A DNA stretch of 64,000 nucleotides, from assembly GCA_032718475.1 (NCBI GenBank), contig JAUCBJ010009110.1, forward strand, positions 1 through 64,000, read 5' to 3'. Under the pieces are notes generated by a model. That model had not been told where the DNA came from, made no database searches, and worked only from the letters and a program-made list of their open reading frames with translations. This document shows positions 25,401 through 40,330 of the stretch, in pieces. Numbering within the stretch: position 1 is the stretch's first letter; each line of letters opens with the position of its first letter. Made by a program: the position numbers and the translations under genes. The stretch comes from Nemertoderma westbladi (Eukaryota > Xenacoelomorpha > Nemertodermatida > Nemertodermatidae).

Positions 25401-26260
25401 TGCGCCACTTTTGTTCTGGAATATTTTATCCTCTATTAATAGAATCACCAATTAATGATCTATCCTCTTTTACTGTAGACCAGTCTGCTCGTGGTTGTTG
25501 TGTATGCTGCACCACTTGTGTTCTGGAATATTTTATCCTCCTTTAATCGAACCACCAATTAATGATCTATCCTCTTTTACTGTAGACCAGTCTGCTCGTG
25601 GTTGTTGTGTATGCTACTCCACTTGTGTTCTGGAATATTTTATCCTCTTTTAATCGAACCACCAATTAATGAGCTATCCTCTTTTACTGTAGACCAGTCT
25701 GCTCGTGGTTGTTGTGTATGCTGCTCCACTTGTGTTCTGGAATATTTTATCCTCTTTTAATCGAACCACCAATTAATGAGCTATCCTCTTTTACTGTAGA
25801 CCAGTCTGCTCGTGGTTGTTGTGTATGCTGCGCCACTTGTGTTCTGGAATATTTTATCCTCTTTTAATCGAACCACCAATTAATGATCTATCCTCTTTTA
25901 CTGTAGACCAGTCTGCTCGTGGTTGTTGTGTATGCTGCTCCACTTGTGTTCTGGAATATTTTATCCTCTTTTAATCGAACCACCAATTAATGATCTATCC
26001 TCTTTTACTGTAGACCAGTCTGCTCGTGGTTGTTGTGTATGCTGCACCACTTGTGTTCTGGAATATTTTATCCTCTATTAATAGAATCACCAATTAATGA
26101 TCTATCCTCTTTTACTGTAGACCAGTCTGCTCGTGGTTGTTGTGTATGCTGCACCACTTGTGTTCTGGAATATTTTATCCTCTTTTAATCGAACCACCAA
26201 TTAATGATCTATCCTCTTTTACTGTAGACCAATCTGCTCGTGGTTGTTGTGTATGCTGCA
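22440..26260 (+). repeat. SatA higher-order block, copy 3
   Basis: Repeats copy 2 at an offset of 5,990 bp. TTTTACAGTAGACC is at about 22,580, GTAGACGAGTC at 24,191, GGAATATATT at 25,311 and ATGCTACTCC at 25,611. Ends are approximate. Confidence 0.75.
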
Positions 26261-29200
26261 CCACTTGTGTTCTGGAATATTTTATCCTCTTTTAATCGAA
26301 CCACCAATTAATGATCTATCCTCTTTTACTGTAGACCAGTCTGCTCGTGGTTGTTGTGTATGCTGCGCCACTTGTGTTCTGGAATATTTTATCCTCTTTT
26401 AATCGAACCACCAATTAATGATCTATCCTCTTTTACTGTAGACCAGTCTGCTCGTGGTTGTTGTGTATGCTGCTCCACTTGTGTTCTGGAATATTTTATC
26501 CTCTTTTAATCGAACCACCAATTAATGATCTATCCTCTTTTACTGTAGACCAGTCTGCTCGTGGTTGTTGTGTATGCTGCGCCACTTGTGTTCTGGAATA
26601 TTTTATCCTCTTTTAATCGAACCACCAATTAATGATCTATCCTCTTTTACTGTAGACCAGTCTGCTCGTGGTTGTTGTGTATGCTGCACCACTTGTGTTC
26701 TGGAATATTTTATCCTCTTTTAATCGAACCACCAATTAATGATCTATCCTCTTTTACTGTAGACCAGTCTGCTCGTGGTTGTTGTGTATGCTGCACCACT
26801 TGTGTTCTGGAATATTTTATCCTCTTTTAATCGAACCACCAATTAATGATCTATCCTCTTTTACTGTAGACCAGTCTGCTCGTGGTTGTTGTGTATGCTG
26901 CGCCACTTGTGTTCTGGAATATTTTATCCTCTTTTAATCGAACCACCAATTAATGATCTATCCTCTTTTACTGTAGACCAGTCTGCTCGTGGTTGTTGTG
27001 TATGCTGCTCCACTTGTGTTCTGGAATATTTTATCCTCTTTTAATCGAACCACCAATTAATGATCTATCCTCTTTTACTGTAGACCAGTCTGCTCGTGGT
27101 TGTTGTGTATGCTGCGCCACTTGTGTTCTGGAATATTTTATCCTCTTTTAATCGAACCACCAATTAATGATCTATCCTCTTTTACTGTAGACCAGTCTGC
27201 TCGTGGTTGTTGTGTATGCTGCTCCACTTGTGTTCTGGAATATTTTATCCTCTTTTAATCGAACCACCAATTAATGATCTATCCTCTTTTACTGTAGACC
27301 AGTCTGCTCGTGGTTGTTGTGTATGCTGCACCACTTGTGTTCTGGAATATTTTATCCTCTATTAATAGAATCACCAATTAATGATCTATCCTCTTTTACT
27401 GTAGACCAGTCTGCTCGTGGTTGTTGTGTATGCTGCACCACTTGTGTTCTGGAATATTTTATCCTCTTTTAATCGAACCACCAATTAATGATCTATCCTC
27501 TTTTACTGTAGACCAGTCTGCTCGTGGTTGTTGTGTATGCTGCACCACTTGTGTTGTGGAATATTTTATCCTCCTTTAATCGAACCACCAATTAATGATC
27601 TATCCTCTTTTACTGTAGACCAGTCTGCTCGTGGTTGTTGTGTATGCTGCGCCACTTGTGTTCTGGAATATTTTATCCTCCTTTAATCGAACCACCAATT
27701 AATGATCTATCCTCTTTTACTGTATACCAGTCTGCTCGTGGTTGTTGTGTATGCTGCTCCACTTGTGTTCTGGAATATTTTATCCTCTTTTAATCGAACC
27801 ACCAATTAATGATCTATCCTCTTTTACTGTAGACCAGTCTGCTCGTGGTTGTTGTGTATGCTGCGCCACTTGTGTTCTGGAATATTTTATCCTCTTTTAA
27901 TCGAACCACCAATTAATGATCTATCCTCTTTTACTGTAGACCAGTCTGCTCGTGGTTGTTGTGTATGCTGCGCCACTTGTGTTCTGGAATATTTTATCCT
28001 CTTTTAATCGAACCACCAATTAATGATCTATCCTCTTTTACTGTAGACCAGTCTGCTCGTGGTTGTTGTGTATGCTGCGCCACTTGTGTTCTGGAATATT
28101 TTATCCTCTTTTAATCGAACCACCAATTAATGATCTATCCTCTTTTACTGTAGACCAGTCTGCTCGTGGTTGTTGTGTATGCTGCGCCACTTGTGTTCTG
28201 GAATATTTTATCCTCTTTTAATCGAACCACCAATTAATGATCTATCCTCTTTTACTGTAGACCAGTCTGCTCGTGGTTGTTGTGTATGCTGCGCCACTTG
28301 TGTTCTGGAATATTTTATCCTCTTTTAATCGAACCACCAATTAATGATCTATCCTCTTTTACTGTAGACCAGTCTGCTCGTGGTTGTTGTGTATGCTGCG
28401 CCACTTGTGTTCTGGAATATTTTATCCTCTTTTAATCGAACCACCAATTAATGATCTATCCTCTTTTACTGTAGACCAGTCTGCTCGTGGTTGTTGTGTA
28501 TGCTGCTCCACTTGTGTTCTGGAATATTTTATCCTCTTTTAATCGAACCACCAATTAATGATCTATCCTCTTTTACTGTAGACCAGTCTGCTCGTGGTTG
28601 TTGTGTATGCTGCGCCACTTTTGTTCTGGAATATTTTATCCTCTATTAATAGAATCACCAATTAATGATCTATCCTCTTTTACTGTAGACCAGTCTGCTC
28701 GTGGTTGTTGTGTATGCTGCACCACTTGTGTTCTGGAATATTTTATCCTCCTTTAATCGAACCACCAATTAATGATCTATCCTCTTTTACTGTAGACCAG
28801 TCTGCTCGTGGTTGTTGTGTATGCTACTCCACTTGTGTTCTGGAATATTTTATCCTCTTTTAATCGAACCACCAATTAATGAGCTATCCTCTTTTACTGT
28901 AGACCAGTCTGCTCGTGGTTGTTGTGTATGCTGCTCCACTTGTGTTCTGGAATATTTTATCCTCTTTTAATCGAACCACCAATTAATGAGCTATCCTCTT
29001 TTACTGTAGACCAGTCTGCTCGTGGTTGTTGTGTATGCTGCGCCACTTGTGTTCTGGAATATTTTATCCTCTTTTAATCGAACCACCAATTAATGATCTA
29101 TCCTCTTTTACTGTAGACCAGTCTGCTCGTGGTTGTTGTGTATGCTGCTCCACTTGTGTTCTGGAATATTTTATCCTCTTTTAATCGAACCACCAATTAA

Positions 29201-32200
29201 TGATCTATCCTCTTTTACTGTAGACCAGTCTGCTCGTGGTTGTTGTGTATGCTGCACCACTTGTGTTCTGGAATATTTTATCCTCTATTAATAGAATCAC
29301 CAATTAATGATCTATCCTCTTTTACTGTAGACCAGTCTGCTCGTGGTTGTTGTGTATGCTGCACCACTTGTGTTCTGGAATATTTTATCCTCTTTTAATC
29401 GAACCACCAATTAATGATCTATCCTCTTTTACTGTAGACCAATCTGCTCGTGGTTGTTGTGTATGCTGCACCACTTGTGTTGTGGAATATTTTATCCTCC
29501 TTTAATCGAACCACCAATTAATGATCTATCCTCTTTTACTGTAGACCAGTCTGCTCGTGGTTGTTGTGTATGCTGCGCCACTTGTGTTCTGGAATATTTT
29601 ATCCTCCTTTAATCGAACCACCAATTAATGATCTATCCTCTTTTACTGTATACCAGTCTGCTCGTGGTTGTTGTGTATGCTGCACCACTTGTGTACTGGA
29701 ATATTTTATCCTCTTTTAATCGAACCACCAATTAATGATCTATCCTCTTTTACTGTAGACCAGTCTGCTTGTGGTTGTTGTGTATGCTGCGCCACTTGTG
29801 TTCTGGAAAATTTTATCCTCTTTTAATCGAACCACCAATTAATGATCTATCCTCTTTTACTGTAGACCAGTCTGCTCGTGGTTGTTGTGTATGCTGCACC
29901 ACTTGTGTTCTGGAATATTTTATCCTCTTTTAATCGAACCACCAATTAATGATCTATCCTCTTTTACTGTAGACCAGTCTGCTCGTGGTTGTTGTGTATG
30001 CTGCACCACTTGTGTTCTGGAATATTTTATCCTCTTTTAATCGAACCACCAATTAATGATCTATCCTCTTTTACTGTAGACCAGTCTGCTCGTGGTTGTT
30101 GTGTATGCTGCGCCACTTGTGTTCTGGAATATTTTATCCTCTTTTAATCGAACCACCAATTGATGATCTATCCTCTTTTACTGTATACCAGTCTGCTCGT
30201 GGTTGTTGTGTATGCTGCACCACTTGTGTACTGGAATATTTTATCCTCTTTTAATCGAACCACCAATTAATGATCTATCCTCTTTTACTGTAGACCAGTC
30301 TGCTCGTGGTTGTTGTGTATGCTGCGCCACTTGTGTTCTGGAATATTTTATCCTCTTCTAATCGAACCCCAATTAATGATCTATCCTCTTTTACTGTAGA
30401 CCAGTCTGCTCGTGGTTGTTGTGTATGCTGCTCCACTTGTGTTCTGGAATATTTTATCCTCTATTAACAGAATCACCAATTAATGATCTATCCTCTTTTA
30501 CTGTAGACCAGTCTGCTCGTGGTTGTTGTGTATGCTGCGCCACTTTTGTTCTGGAATATTTTATCCTCTATTAATAGAATCACCAATTAATGATCTATCC
30601 TCTTTTACTGTAGACCAGTCTGCTCGTGGTTGTTGTGTATGCTGCACCACTTGTGTTCTGGAATATTTTATCCTCCTTTAATCGAACCACCAATTAATGA
30701 TCTATCCTCTTTTACTGTAGACCAGTCTGCTCGTGGTTGTTGTGTATGCTACTCCACTTGTGTTCTGGAATATTTTATCCTCTTTTAATCGAACCACCAA
30801 TTAATGAGCTATCCTCTTTTACTGTAGACCAGTCTGCTCGTGGTTGTTGTGTATGCTGCTCCACTTGTGTTCTGGAATATTTTATCCTCTTTTAATCGAA
30901 CCACCAATTAATGAGCTATCCTCTTTTACTGTAGACCAGTCTGCTCGTGGTTGTTGTGTATGCTGCGCCACTTGTGTTCTGGAATATTTTATCCTCTTTT
31001 AATCGAACCACCAATTAATGATCTATCCTCTTTTACTGTAGACCAGTCTGCTCGTGGTTGTTGTGTATGCTGCTCCACTTGTGTTCTGGAATATTTTATC
31101 CTCTTTTAATCGAACCACCAATTAATGATCTATCCTCTTTTACTGTAGACCAGTCTGCTCGTGGTTGTTGTGTATGCTGCACCACTTGTGTTCTGGAATA
31201 TTTTATCCTCTATTAATAGAATCACCAATTAATGATCTATCCTCTTTTACTGTAGACCAGTCTGCTCGTGGTTGTTGTGTATGCTGCACCACTTGTGTTC
31301 TGGAATATTTTATCCTCTTTTAATCGAACCACCAATTAATGATCTATCCTCTTTTACTGTAGACCAATCTGCTCGTGGTTGTTGTGTATGCTGCACCACT
31401 TGTGTTGTGGAATATTTTATCCTCCTTTAATCGAACCACCAATTAATGATCTATCCTCTTTTACTGTAGACCAGTCTGCTCGTGGTTGTTGTGTATGCTG
31501 CGCCACTTGTGTTCTGGAATATTTTATCCTCTTTTAATCGAACCACCAATTAATGATCTATCCTCTTTTACTGTAGACCAGTCTGCTCGTGGTTGTTGTG
31601 TATGCTGCGCCACTTTTGTTCTGGAATATTTTATCCTCTTTTAATCGAACCACCAATTAATGATCTATCCTCTTTTACTGTAGACCAGTCTGCTCGTGGT
31701 TGTTGTGTATGCTGCTCCACTTGTGTTCTGGAATATTTTATCATCTTTTAATCGAACCACCAATTAATGATCTATCCTCTTTTACTGTAGACCAGTCGGC
31801 TCGTGGTTGTTGTGTATGCTGCGCCACTTGTGTTCTGGAATATTTTATCCTCTTTTAATCGAACCACCAATTAATGATCTATCCTCTTTTACTGTAGACC
31901 AGTCTGCTCGTGGTTGTTGTGTATGCTGCTCCACTTGTGTTCTGGAATATTTTATCCTCTTTTAATCGAACCACCAATTAATGATCTATCCTCTTTTACT
32001 GTAGACCAGTTTGCTCGTGGTTGTTGTGTATGCTGCGCCACTTTTGTTCTGGAATATTTTATCCTCTTTTAATCGAACCACCAATTAATGATCTATCCTC
32101 TTTTACTGTAGACCAGTCTGCTCGTGGTTGTTGTGTATGCTGCGCCACTTTTGTTCTGGAATATTTTATCCTCTTTTAATCGAACCACCAATTAATGATA

Positions 32201-33460
32201 TATCCTCTTTTACTGTAGACCAGTCTGCTCGTGGTTGTTGTGTATGCTGCTCCACTTGTGTTCTGGAATATTTTATCCTCTTTTAATCGAACCACCAATT
32301 AATGATCTATCCTCTTTTACTGTAGACCAGTTTGCTCGTGGTTGTTGTGTATGCTGCGCCACTTTTGTTCTGGAATATTTTATCCTCTTTTAATCGAACC
32401 ACCAATTAATGATCTATCCTCTTTTACTGTAGACCAGTCTGCTCGTGGTTGTTGTGTATGCTGCGCCACTTTTGTTCTGGAATATTTTATCCTCTTTTAA
32501 TCGAACCACCAATTAATGATCTATCCTCTTTTACTGTAGACCAGTCTGCTCGTGGTTGTTGTGTATGCTGCGCCACTTTTGTTCTGGAATATTTTATCCT
32601 CTTTTAATCGAACCACCAATTAATGATCTATCCTCTTTTACTGTAGACCAGTCTGCTCGTGGTTGTTGTGTATGCTGCGCCACTTGTGTTCTGGAATATT
32701 TTATCCTCTTTTAATCGAACCACCAATTAATGATATATCCTCTGTTACTGTAGACCAGTCTGCTCGTGGTTGTTGTGTATGCTGCGCCACTTTTGTTCTG
32801 GAATATTTTATCCTCTTTTAATCGAACCACCAATTAATGATCTATCCTCTTTTACTGTAGACCAGTCTGCTCGTGGTTGTTGTGTATGCTGCGCCACTTG
32901 TGTTCTGGAATATTTTATCCTCTTTTAATCGAACCACCAATTAATGATATATCCTCTGTTACTGTAGACCAGTCTGCTCGTGGTTGTTGTGTATGCTGCG
33001 CCACTTGTGTTCTGGAATATTTTATCCTCTTTTAATCGAACCACCAATTAATGATATATCCTCTGTTACTGTAGACAAGTCTGCTCGTGGTTGCTGTGTA
33101 TGCTGCGCCACTTGTGTTCTGGAATATTTTATCCTCTTTTAATTGAATAACGAATTAATGATATATTCTCTATTACTGTAGACCAATCTGCTCGTGGTTG
33201 TTGTGTATGCTGCACGACTTGTGTTCTGGAACATTTTATCCTCTTTTAATTGAATAACCAATTAATGATATATCCTCTGTTATTGTAGACCAGTCTGCTC
33301 GTGGTTGTTGTGTATGTGGCGCCACTTGTGTTCTGGAATATTTTATCCTCCTTTAATAGAACCACCAATTAATGATCTATCCTCTTTTACTGGAGACCAG
33401 TCTGCTCGTGGTTGATGTGTATGCTGCACCACTTGTGTTCTGGAATATTTTATCCTCTTT

Positions 33461-34590
33461 TAATTGAATAACCAATTAATGATATATCCTCTGTTATTGT
33501 AGACCAGCCTGCTCGTGGTTGTTGTGTATGTGGCGCCACTTGTGTTCTGGAATATTTTATCCTCCTTTAATCGAACCACCAATTAATGATCTATCCTCTT
33601 TTAATGGAGACCAGTCTGCTCGTGGTTGTTTTGTATGCTGCACCACTTGTGTTCTGGAATATTTTATCTTCTTTTAATCGAACCACCAATTAATGATCTA
33701 TCCTCTTTTACTGTAGGCCAGTCTGCACGTGGTTGTTGTGTATGCTGCACCACTTGTGATCTGGAATATTTTATCCTCCTTTAATCGAACCACCAATAAA
33801 TGATCTATCCTCTTTTACTGTAGACCAGTCTGCTCGTGGTTGTTGTGTATGCTGCGCCACTTTTGTTCTGGAATATTTTATCCTCTTTTAATCGAACCAC
33901 CAATTAATGATCTATCCTCTTTTACTGTAGACCAATCTGCTCGTGGTTGTTGTGTATGCTGCACCACTTGTGTTCTGGAATATTTTATCCTCTTTTAATC
34001 GAACCACCAATTAATGATCTATCCTCTTTTACTGTAGACCAGTCTGCTCGTGGTTGTTGTGTATGCTGCACCACTTGTGTTTTGGAATATTTTATCCTCT
34101 TTTAATCGAACCACCAATTAATGATCTATCCTCTTTTACTGTAGACCAATCGGCTCGTGGTTGTTGTGTATGCTGCACCACTTGTGTTCTGGAATATTTT
34201 ATCCTCTTTTAATCGAACCACCAATTAATGATCTATCCTCTTTTACTGTAGACCAGTCTGCTCGTGGTTGTTGTGTATGCTGCACCACTTGTGTTCTGGA
34301 ATATTTTATCCTCTTTTAATCGAACCACCAATTAATGATCTATCCTCTTTTACTGTAGACCAATCGGCTCGTGGTTGTTGTGTATGCTGCACCACTTGTG
34401 TTCTGGAATATTTTATCCTCTTTTAATCGAACCACCAATTAATGATCTATCCTCTTTTACTGTAGACCAATCGGCTCGTGGTTGTTGTGTATGCTGCACC
34501 ACTTGTGTTCTGGAATATTTTATCCTCTTTTAATCGAACCACCAATTAATGATCTATCCTCTTTTACTGTAGACCAGTCTGCTCGTGGTT
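33461..34590 (+). repeat. SatA block with diverged subfamily, copy 1 (19-unit offset)
   Basis: Begins with a unit of the diverged TTGAATAACCAATTAATGAT type and carries TTTTAATGGAGACC (about 33,600) and TTTTGTATGCTGC. It is repeated at 35,494-36,620, exactly 2,033 bp (19 units) away. Confidence 0.75.
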
Positions 34591-35493
34591 GTTGTGTATG
34601 CTGCGCCACTTTTGTTCTGGAATATTTTATCCTCTATTAATAGAATCACCAATTAATGATCTATCCTCTTTTACTGTAGACCAGTCTGCTCGTGGTTGTT
34701 GTGTATGCTGCACCACTTGTGTTCTGGAATATTTTATCCTCCTTTAATCGAACCACCAATTAATGATCTATCCTCTTTTACAGTAGACCAGTCTGCTCGT
34801 GGTTGTTGTGTATGCTGCTCCACTTGTGTTCTGGAATATTTTATCCTCTTTTAATCGAACCACCAATTAATTATATATCCTCTGTTACTGTAGACCAGTC
34901 GGCTCGTGGTTGTTGTGTATGCTGCTCCACTTGTGTTCTGGAATATTTTATCCTCTTTTAATCGAACCACCAATTAATTATATATCCTCTGTTACTGTAG
35001 ACCAGTCTGCTCGTGGTTGTTGTGTATGCTGCTCCACTTGTGTTCTGGAATATTTTATCCTCTTTTAATCGAACCACCAATTAATGATCTATCCTCTTTT
35101 ACTGTAGACCAGTCTGCTCGTGGTTGTTGTGTATGCTGCGCCACTTTTGTTCTGGAATATTTTATCCTCTTTTAATCGAACCACCAATTAATGATCTATC
35201 CTCTTTTACTGTAGACCAGTCTGCTCGTGGTTGTTGTGTATGCTGCTCCACTTGTGTTCTGGAATATTTTATCCTCTTTTAATCGAACCACCAATTAATG
35301 ATCTATCCTCATTTACTGTATACCAGTCGGCTTGTGGTTGTTGTGTATGCTGCGCCTCTTGTGTTCTGGAATATTTTATCCTCTTTTAATCGAACCACCA
35401 ATTAATGATCTATCCTCTTTTACTGTAGACCAGTCTGCTCGTGGTTGTTGTGTATGCCGCTCCACTTGTGTTCTGGAATATTTTATCCTCTTT

Positions 35494-36620
35494 TAATTGA
35501 ATAACCAATTAATGATATATCCTCTGTTATTGTAGACCAGCCTGCTCGTGGTTGTTGTGTATGTGGCGCCACTTGTGTTCTGGAATATTTTATCCTCCTT
35601 TAATCGAACCACCAATTAATGATCTATCCTCTTTTAATGGAGACCAGTCTGCTCGTGGTTGTTTTGTATGCTGCACCACTTGTGTTCTGGAATATTTTAT
35701 CTTCTTTTAATCGAACCACCAATTAATGATCTATCCTCTTTTACTGTAGGCCAGTCTGCACGTGGTTGTTGTGTATGCTGCACCACTTGTGATCTGGAAT
35801 ATTTTATCCTCCTTTAATCGAACCACCAATAAATGATCTATCCTCTTTTACTGTAGACCAGTCTGCTCGTGGTTGTTGTGTATGCTGCGCCACTTTTGTT
35901 CTGGAATATTTTATCCTCTTTTAATCGAACCACCAATTAATGATCTATCCTCTTTTACTGTAGACCAATCTGCTCGTGGTTGTTGTGTATGCTGCACCAC
36001 TTGTGTTCTGGAATATTTTATCCTCTTTTAATCGAACCACCAATTAATGATCTATCCTCTTTTACTGTAGACCAGTCTGCTCGTGGTTGTTGTGTATGCT
36101 GCACCACTTGTGTTTTGGAATATTTTATCCTCTTTTAATCGAACCACCAATTAATGATCTATCCTCTTTTACTGTAGACCAATCGGCTCGTGGTTGTTGT
36201 GTATGCTGCACCACTTGTGTTCTGGAATATTTTATCCTCTTTTAATCGAACCACCAATTAATGATCTATCCTCTTTTACTGTAGACCAGTCTGCTCGTGG
36301 TTGTTGTGTATGCTGCACCACTTGTGTTCTGGAATATTTTATCCTCTTTTAATCGAACCACCAATTAATGATCTATCCTCTTTTACTGTAGACCAATCGG
36401 CTCGTGGTTGTTGTGTATGCTGCACCACTTGTGTTCTGGAATATTTTATCCTCTTTTAATCGAACCACCAATTAATGATCTATCCTCTTTTACTGTAGAC
36501 CAATCGGCTCGTGGTTGTTGTGTATGCTGCACCACTTGTGTTCTGGAATATTTTATCCTCTTTTAATCGAACCACCAATTAATGATCTATCCTCTTTTAC
36601 TGTAGACCAGTCTGCTCGTG
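35494..36620 (+). repeat. SatA block with diverged subfamily, copy 2
   Basis: Copy of 33461-34590 at an offset of 2,033 bp. It starts abruptly after a unit of the TATGCCGCTCC type that belongs to the 29-unit block. Confidence 0.75.
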
Positions 36621-36699
36621 GTTGTTGTGTATGCTGCACCACTTGTGTTCTGGAATATTTTATCCTCTTTTAATCGAACCACCAATTAATGATCTATCC

Positions 36700-39600
36700 T
36701 CTTTTACTGTAGACCAATCGGCTCGTGGTTGTTGTGTATGCTGCACCACTTGTGTTCTGGAATATTTTATCCTCTTTTAATCGAACCACCAATTAATGAT
36801 CTATCCTGTTTTACTGTAGACCAATCGGCTCGTGGTTGTTGTGTATGCTGCACCACTTGTGTTCTGGAATATTTTATCATCTTTTAATCGAACCACCAAT
36901 TAATGATCTATCCTCTTTTACTGTAGACCAGTCTGCTCGTGGTTGTTGTGTATGCTGCACCACTTGTGTTCTGGAATATTTTATCCTCTTTTAATCGAAC
37001 CACCAATTAATGATCTATCCTCTTTTGTTGTAGACCAATCGGCTCGTGGTTGTTGTGTATGCTGCACCACTTGTGTTCTGGAATATTTTATCCTCTTTTA
37101 ATCGAACCACCAATTAATGATCTATCCTATTTTACTGTAGACCAGTCTGCTCGTGGTTGTTGTGTATGCTGCAGCACTTGTGTTCTGGAATATTTTATCC
37201 TCTTTTAATCGAACCACCAATTAATGATCTATCCTCTTTTACTGTAGACCAATCTGCTCGTGGTTGTTGTGTATGCTGCACCACTTGTGTTCTGGAATAT
37301 TTTATCCTCTTTTAATCGAACCACCAATTAATGATCTATCCTCTTTTACTGTAGACCAGTCTGTTCGTGGTTGTTGTGTATGCTGCACCACTTGTGTTCT
37401 GGAATATTTTATCCTCTTTTAATCGAACCACCAATTAATGATCTATCCTCTTCTACTGTAGACCAATCGGCTCGTGGTTGTTGTGTATGCTGCACCACTT
37501 GTGTTCTGGAATATTTTATCCTCTTTTAATCGAACCACCAATTAATGATCTATCCTCTTTTACTGTAGACCAATCGGCTCGTGGTTGTTGTGTATGCTGC
37601 ACCACTTGTGTTCTGGAATATTTTATCCTCTTTTAATCGAACCACCAATTAATGATCTATCCTCTTTTACTGTAGACCAATCGGCTCGTGGTTGTTGTGT
37701 ATGCTGCACCACTTGTGTTCTGGAATATTTTATCCTCTTTTAATCGAACCACCAATTAATGATCTATCCTCTTTTACTGTAGACCAATCGGCTCGTGGTT
37801 GTTGTGTATGCTGCACCACTTGTGTTCTGGAATATTTTATCCTCTTTTAATCGAACCACCAATTAATGATCTATCCTCTTTTACTGTAGACCAATCGGCT
37901 CGTGGTTGTTGTGTATGCTGCACCACTTGTGTTCTGGAATATTTTATCCTCTTTTAATCGAACCACCAATTAATGATCTATCCTCTTTTACTGTAGACCA
38001 ATCGGCTCGTGGTTGTTGTGTATGCTGCACCACTTGTGTTCTGGAATATTTTATCCTCTTTTAATCGAACCACCAATTAATGATCTATCCTCTTTTACTG
38101 TAGACCAGTCTGCTCGTGGTTGTTGTGTATGCTGCACCACTTGTGTTCTGGAATATTTTATCCTCTTTTAATCGAACCACCAATTAATGATCTATCCTCT
38201 TTTACTGTAGACCAATCGGCTCGTGGTTGTTGTGTATGCTGCACCACTTGTGTTCTGGAATATTTTATCCTCTTTTAATCGAACCACCAATTAATGATCT
38301 ATCCTCTTTTACTGTAGACCAATCGGCTCGTGGTTGTTGTGTATGCTGCACCACTTGTGTTCTGGAATATTTTATCCTCTTTTAATCGAACCACCAATTA
38401 ATGATCTATCCTCTTTTACTGTAGACCAGTCTGCTCGTGGTTGTTGTGTATGCTGCACCACTTGTGTTCTGGAATATTTTATCCTCTTTTAATCGAACCA
38501 CCAATTAATGATCTATCCTCTTTTACTGTAGACCAATCGGCTCGTGGTTGTTGTGTATGCTGCACCACTTGTGTTCTGGAATATTTTATCCTCTTTTAAT
38601 CGAACCACCAATTAATGATCTATCCTGTTTTACTGTAGACCAATCGGCTCGTGGTTGTTGTGTATGCTGCACCACTTGTGTTCTGGAATATTTTATCATC
38701 TTTTAATCGAACCACCAATTAATGATCTATCCTCTTTTACTGTAGACCAGTCTGCTCGTGGTTGTTGTGTATGCTGCACCACTTGTGTTCTGGAATATTT
38801 TATCCTCTTTTAATCGAACCACCAATTAATGATCTATCCTCTTTTGTTGTAGACCAATCGGCTCGTGGTTGTTGTGTATGCTGCACCACTTGTGTTCTGG
38901 AATATTTTATCCTCTTTTAATCGAACCACCAATTAATGATCTATCCTATTTTACTGTAGACCAGTCTGCTCGTGGTTGTTGTGTATGCTGCACCACTTGT
39001 GTTCTGGAATATTTTATCCTCTTTTAATCGAACCACCAATTAATGATCTATCCTCTTTTACTGTAGACCAATCTGCTCGTGGTTGTTGTGTATGCTGCAC
39101 CACTTGTGTTCTGGAATATTTTATCCTCTTTTAATCGAACCACCAATTAATGATCTATCCTCTTTTACTGTAGACCAGTCTGTTCGTGGTTGTTGTGTAT
39201 GCTGCACCACTTGTGTTCTGGAATATTTTATCCTCTTTTAATCGAACCACCAATTAATGATCTATCCTCTTCTACTGTAGACCAATCGGCTCGTGGTTGT
39301 TGTGTATGCTGCACCACTTGTGTTCTGGAATATTTTATCCTCTTTTAATCGAACCACCAATTAATGATCTATCCTCTTTTACTGTAGACCAATCGGCTCG
39401 TGGTTGTTGTGTATGCTGCACCACTTGTGTTCTGGAATATTTTATCCTCTTTTAATCGAACCACCAATTAATGATCTATCCTCTTTTACTGTAGACCAAT
39501 CGGCTCGTGGTTGTTGTGTATGCTGCACCACTTGTGTTCTGGAATATTTTATCCTCTTTTAATCGAACCACCAATTAATGATCTATCCTCTTTTACTGTA

Positions 39601-40330
39601 GACCAATCGGCTCGTGGTTGTTGTGTATGCTGCACCACTTGTGTTCTGGAATATTTTATCCTCTTTTAATCGAACCACCAATTAATGATCTATCCTCTTT
39701 TACTGTAGACCAATCGGCTCGTGGTTGTTGTGTATGCTGCACCACTTGTGTTCTGGAATATTTTATCCTCTTTTAATCGAACCACCAATTAATGATCTAT
39801 CCTCTTTTACTGTAGACCAATCGGCTCGTGGTTGTTGTGTATGCTGCACCACTTGTGTTCTAGAATATTTTATCCTCTTTTAATCGAACCAGCAATAATG
39901 ATCTATCCTCTTTTACTGTAGACCAATCGGCTCGTGGTTGTTGTGTATGCTGCACCACTTGTGTTCTGGAATATTTTATCCTCTTTTAATCGCACCACCA
40001 ATTAATGATCTATCCTCTTTTACTGTAGACCAATCTGCTCGTGGTTGTTGTGCATGCTGCGCCACTTGTGTTCTGGAATATTTTATCCTCTTTTAATCGA
40101 ACCACCAATTAATGATCCATCCTCTTTTACTGTAGACCAGTCTGCTCGTGGTTGTTGTGTATGCTGCACCACTTGTGTTCTGGAATATTTTATCCTCTTT
40201 TAATCGAACCACCAATTAATGATCTATCCTCTTTTACTGTAGACCAGTCTGCTCGTGGTTGTTGTGTATGCTGCACCACTTGTGTTCTGGAATATTTTAT
40301 CCTCTTTTAATCGAACCACCAATTAATGAT
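36700..40330 (+). repeat. SatA 17-unit tandem duplication
   Basis: Rare variants recur exactly 1,819 bp apart (17 x 107): CTATCCTGTTTTAC at 36,801 and 38,620, TTTTGTTGTAGACC at 37,023 and 38,842, and CTTCTACTGTAGACC at 37,450 and 39,269. This indicates a recent 17-unit duplication. Ends are approximate. Confidence 0.8.
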
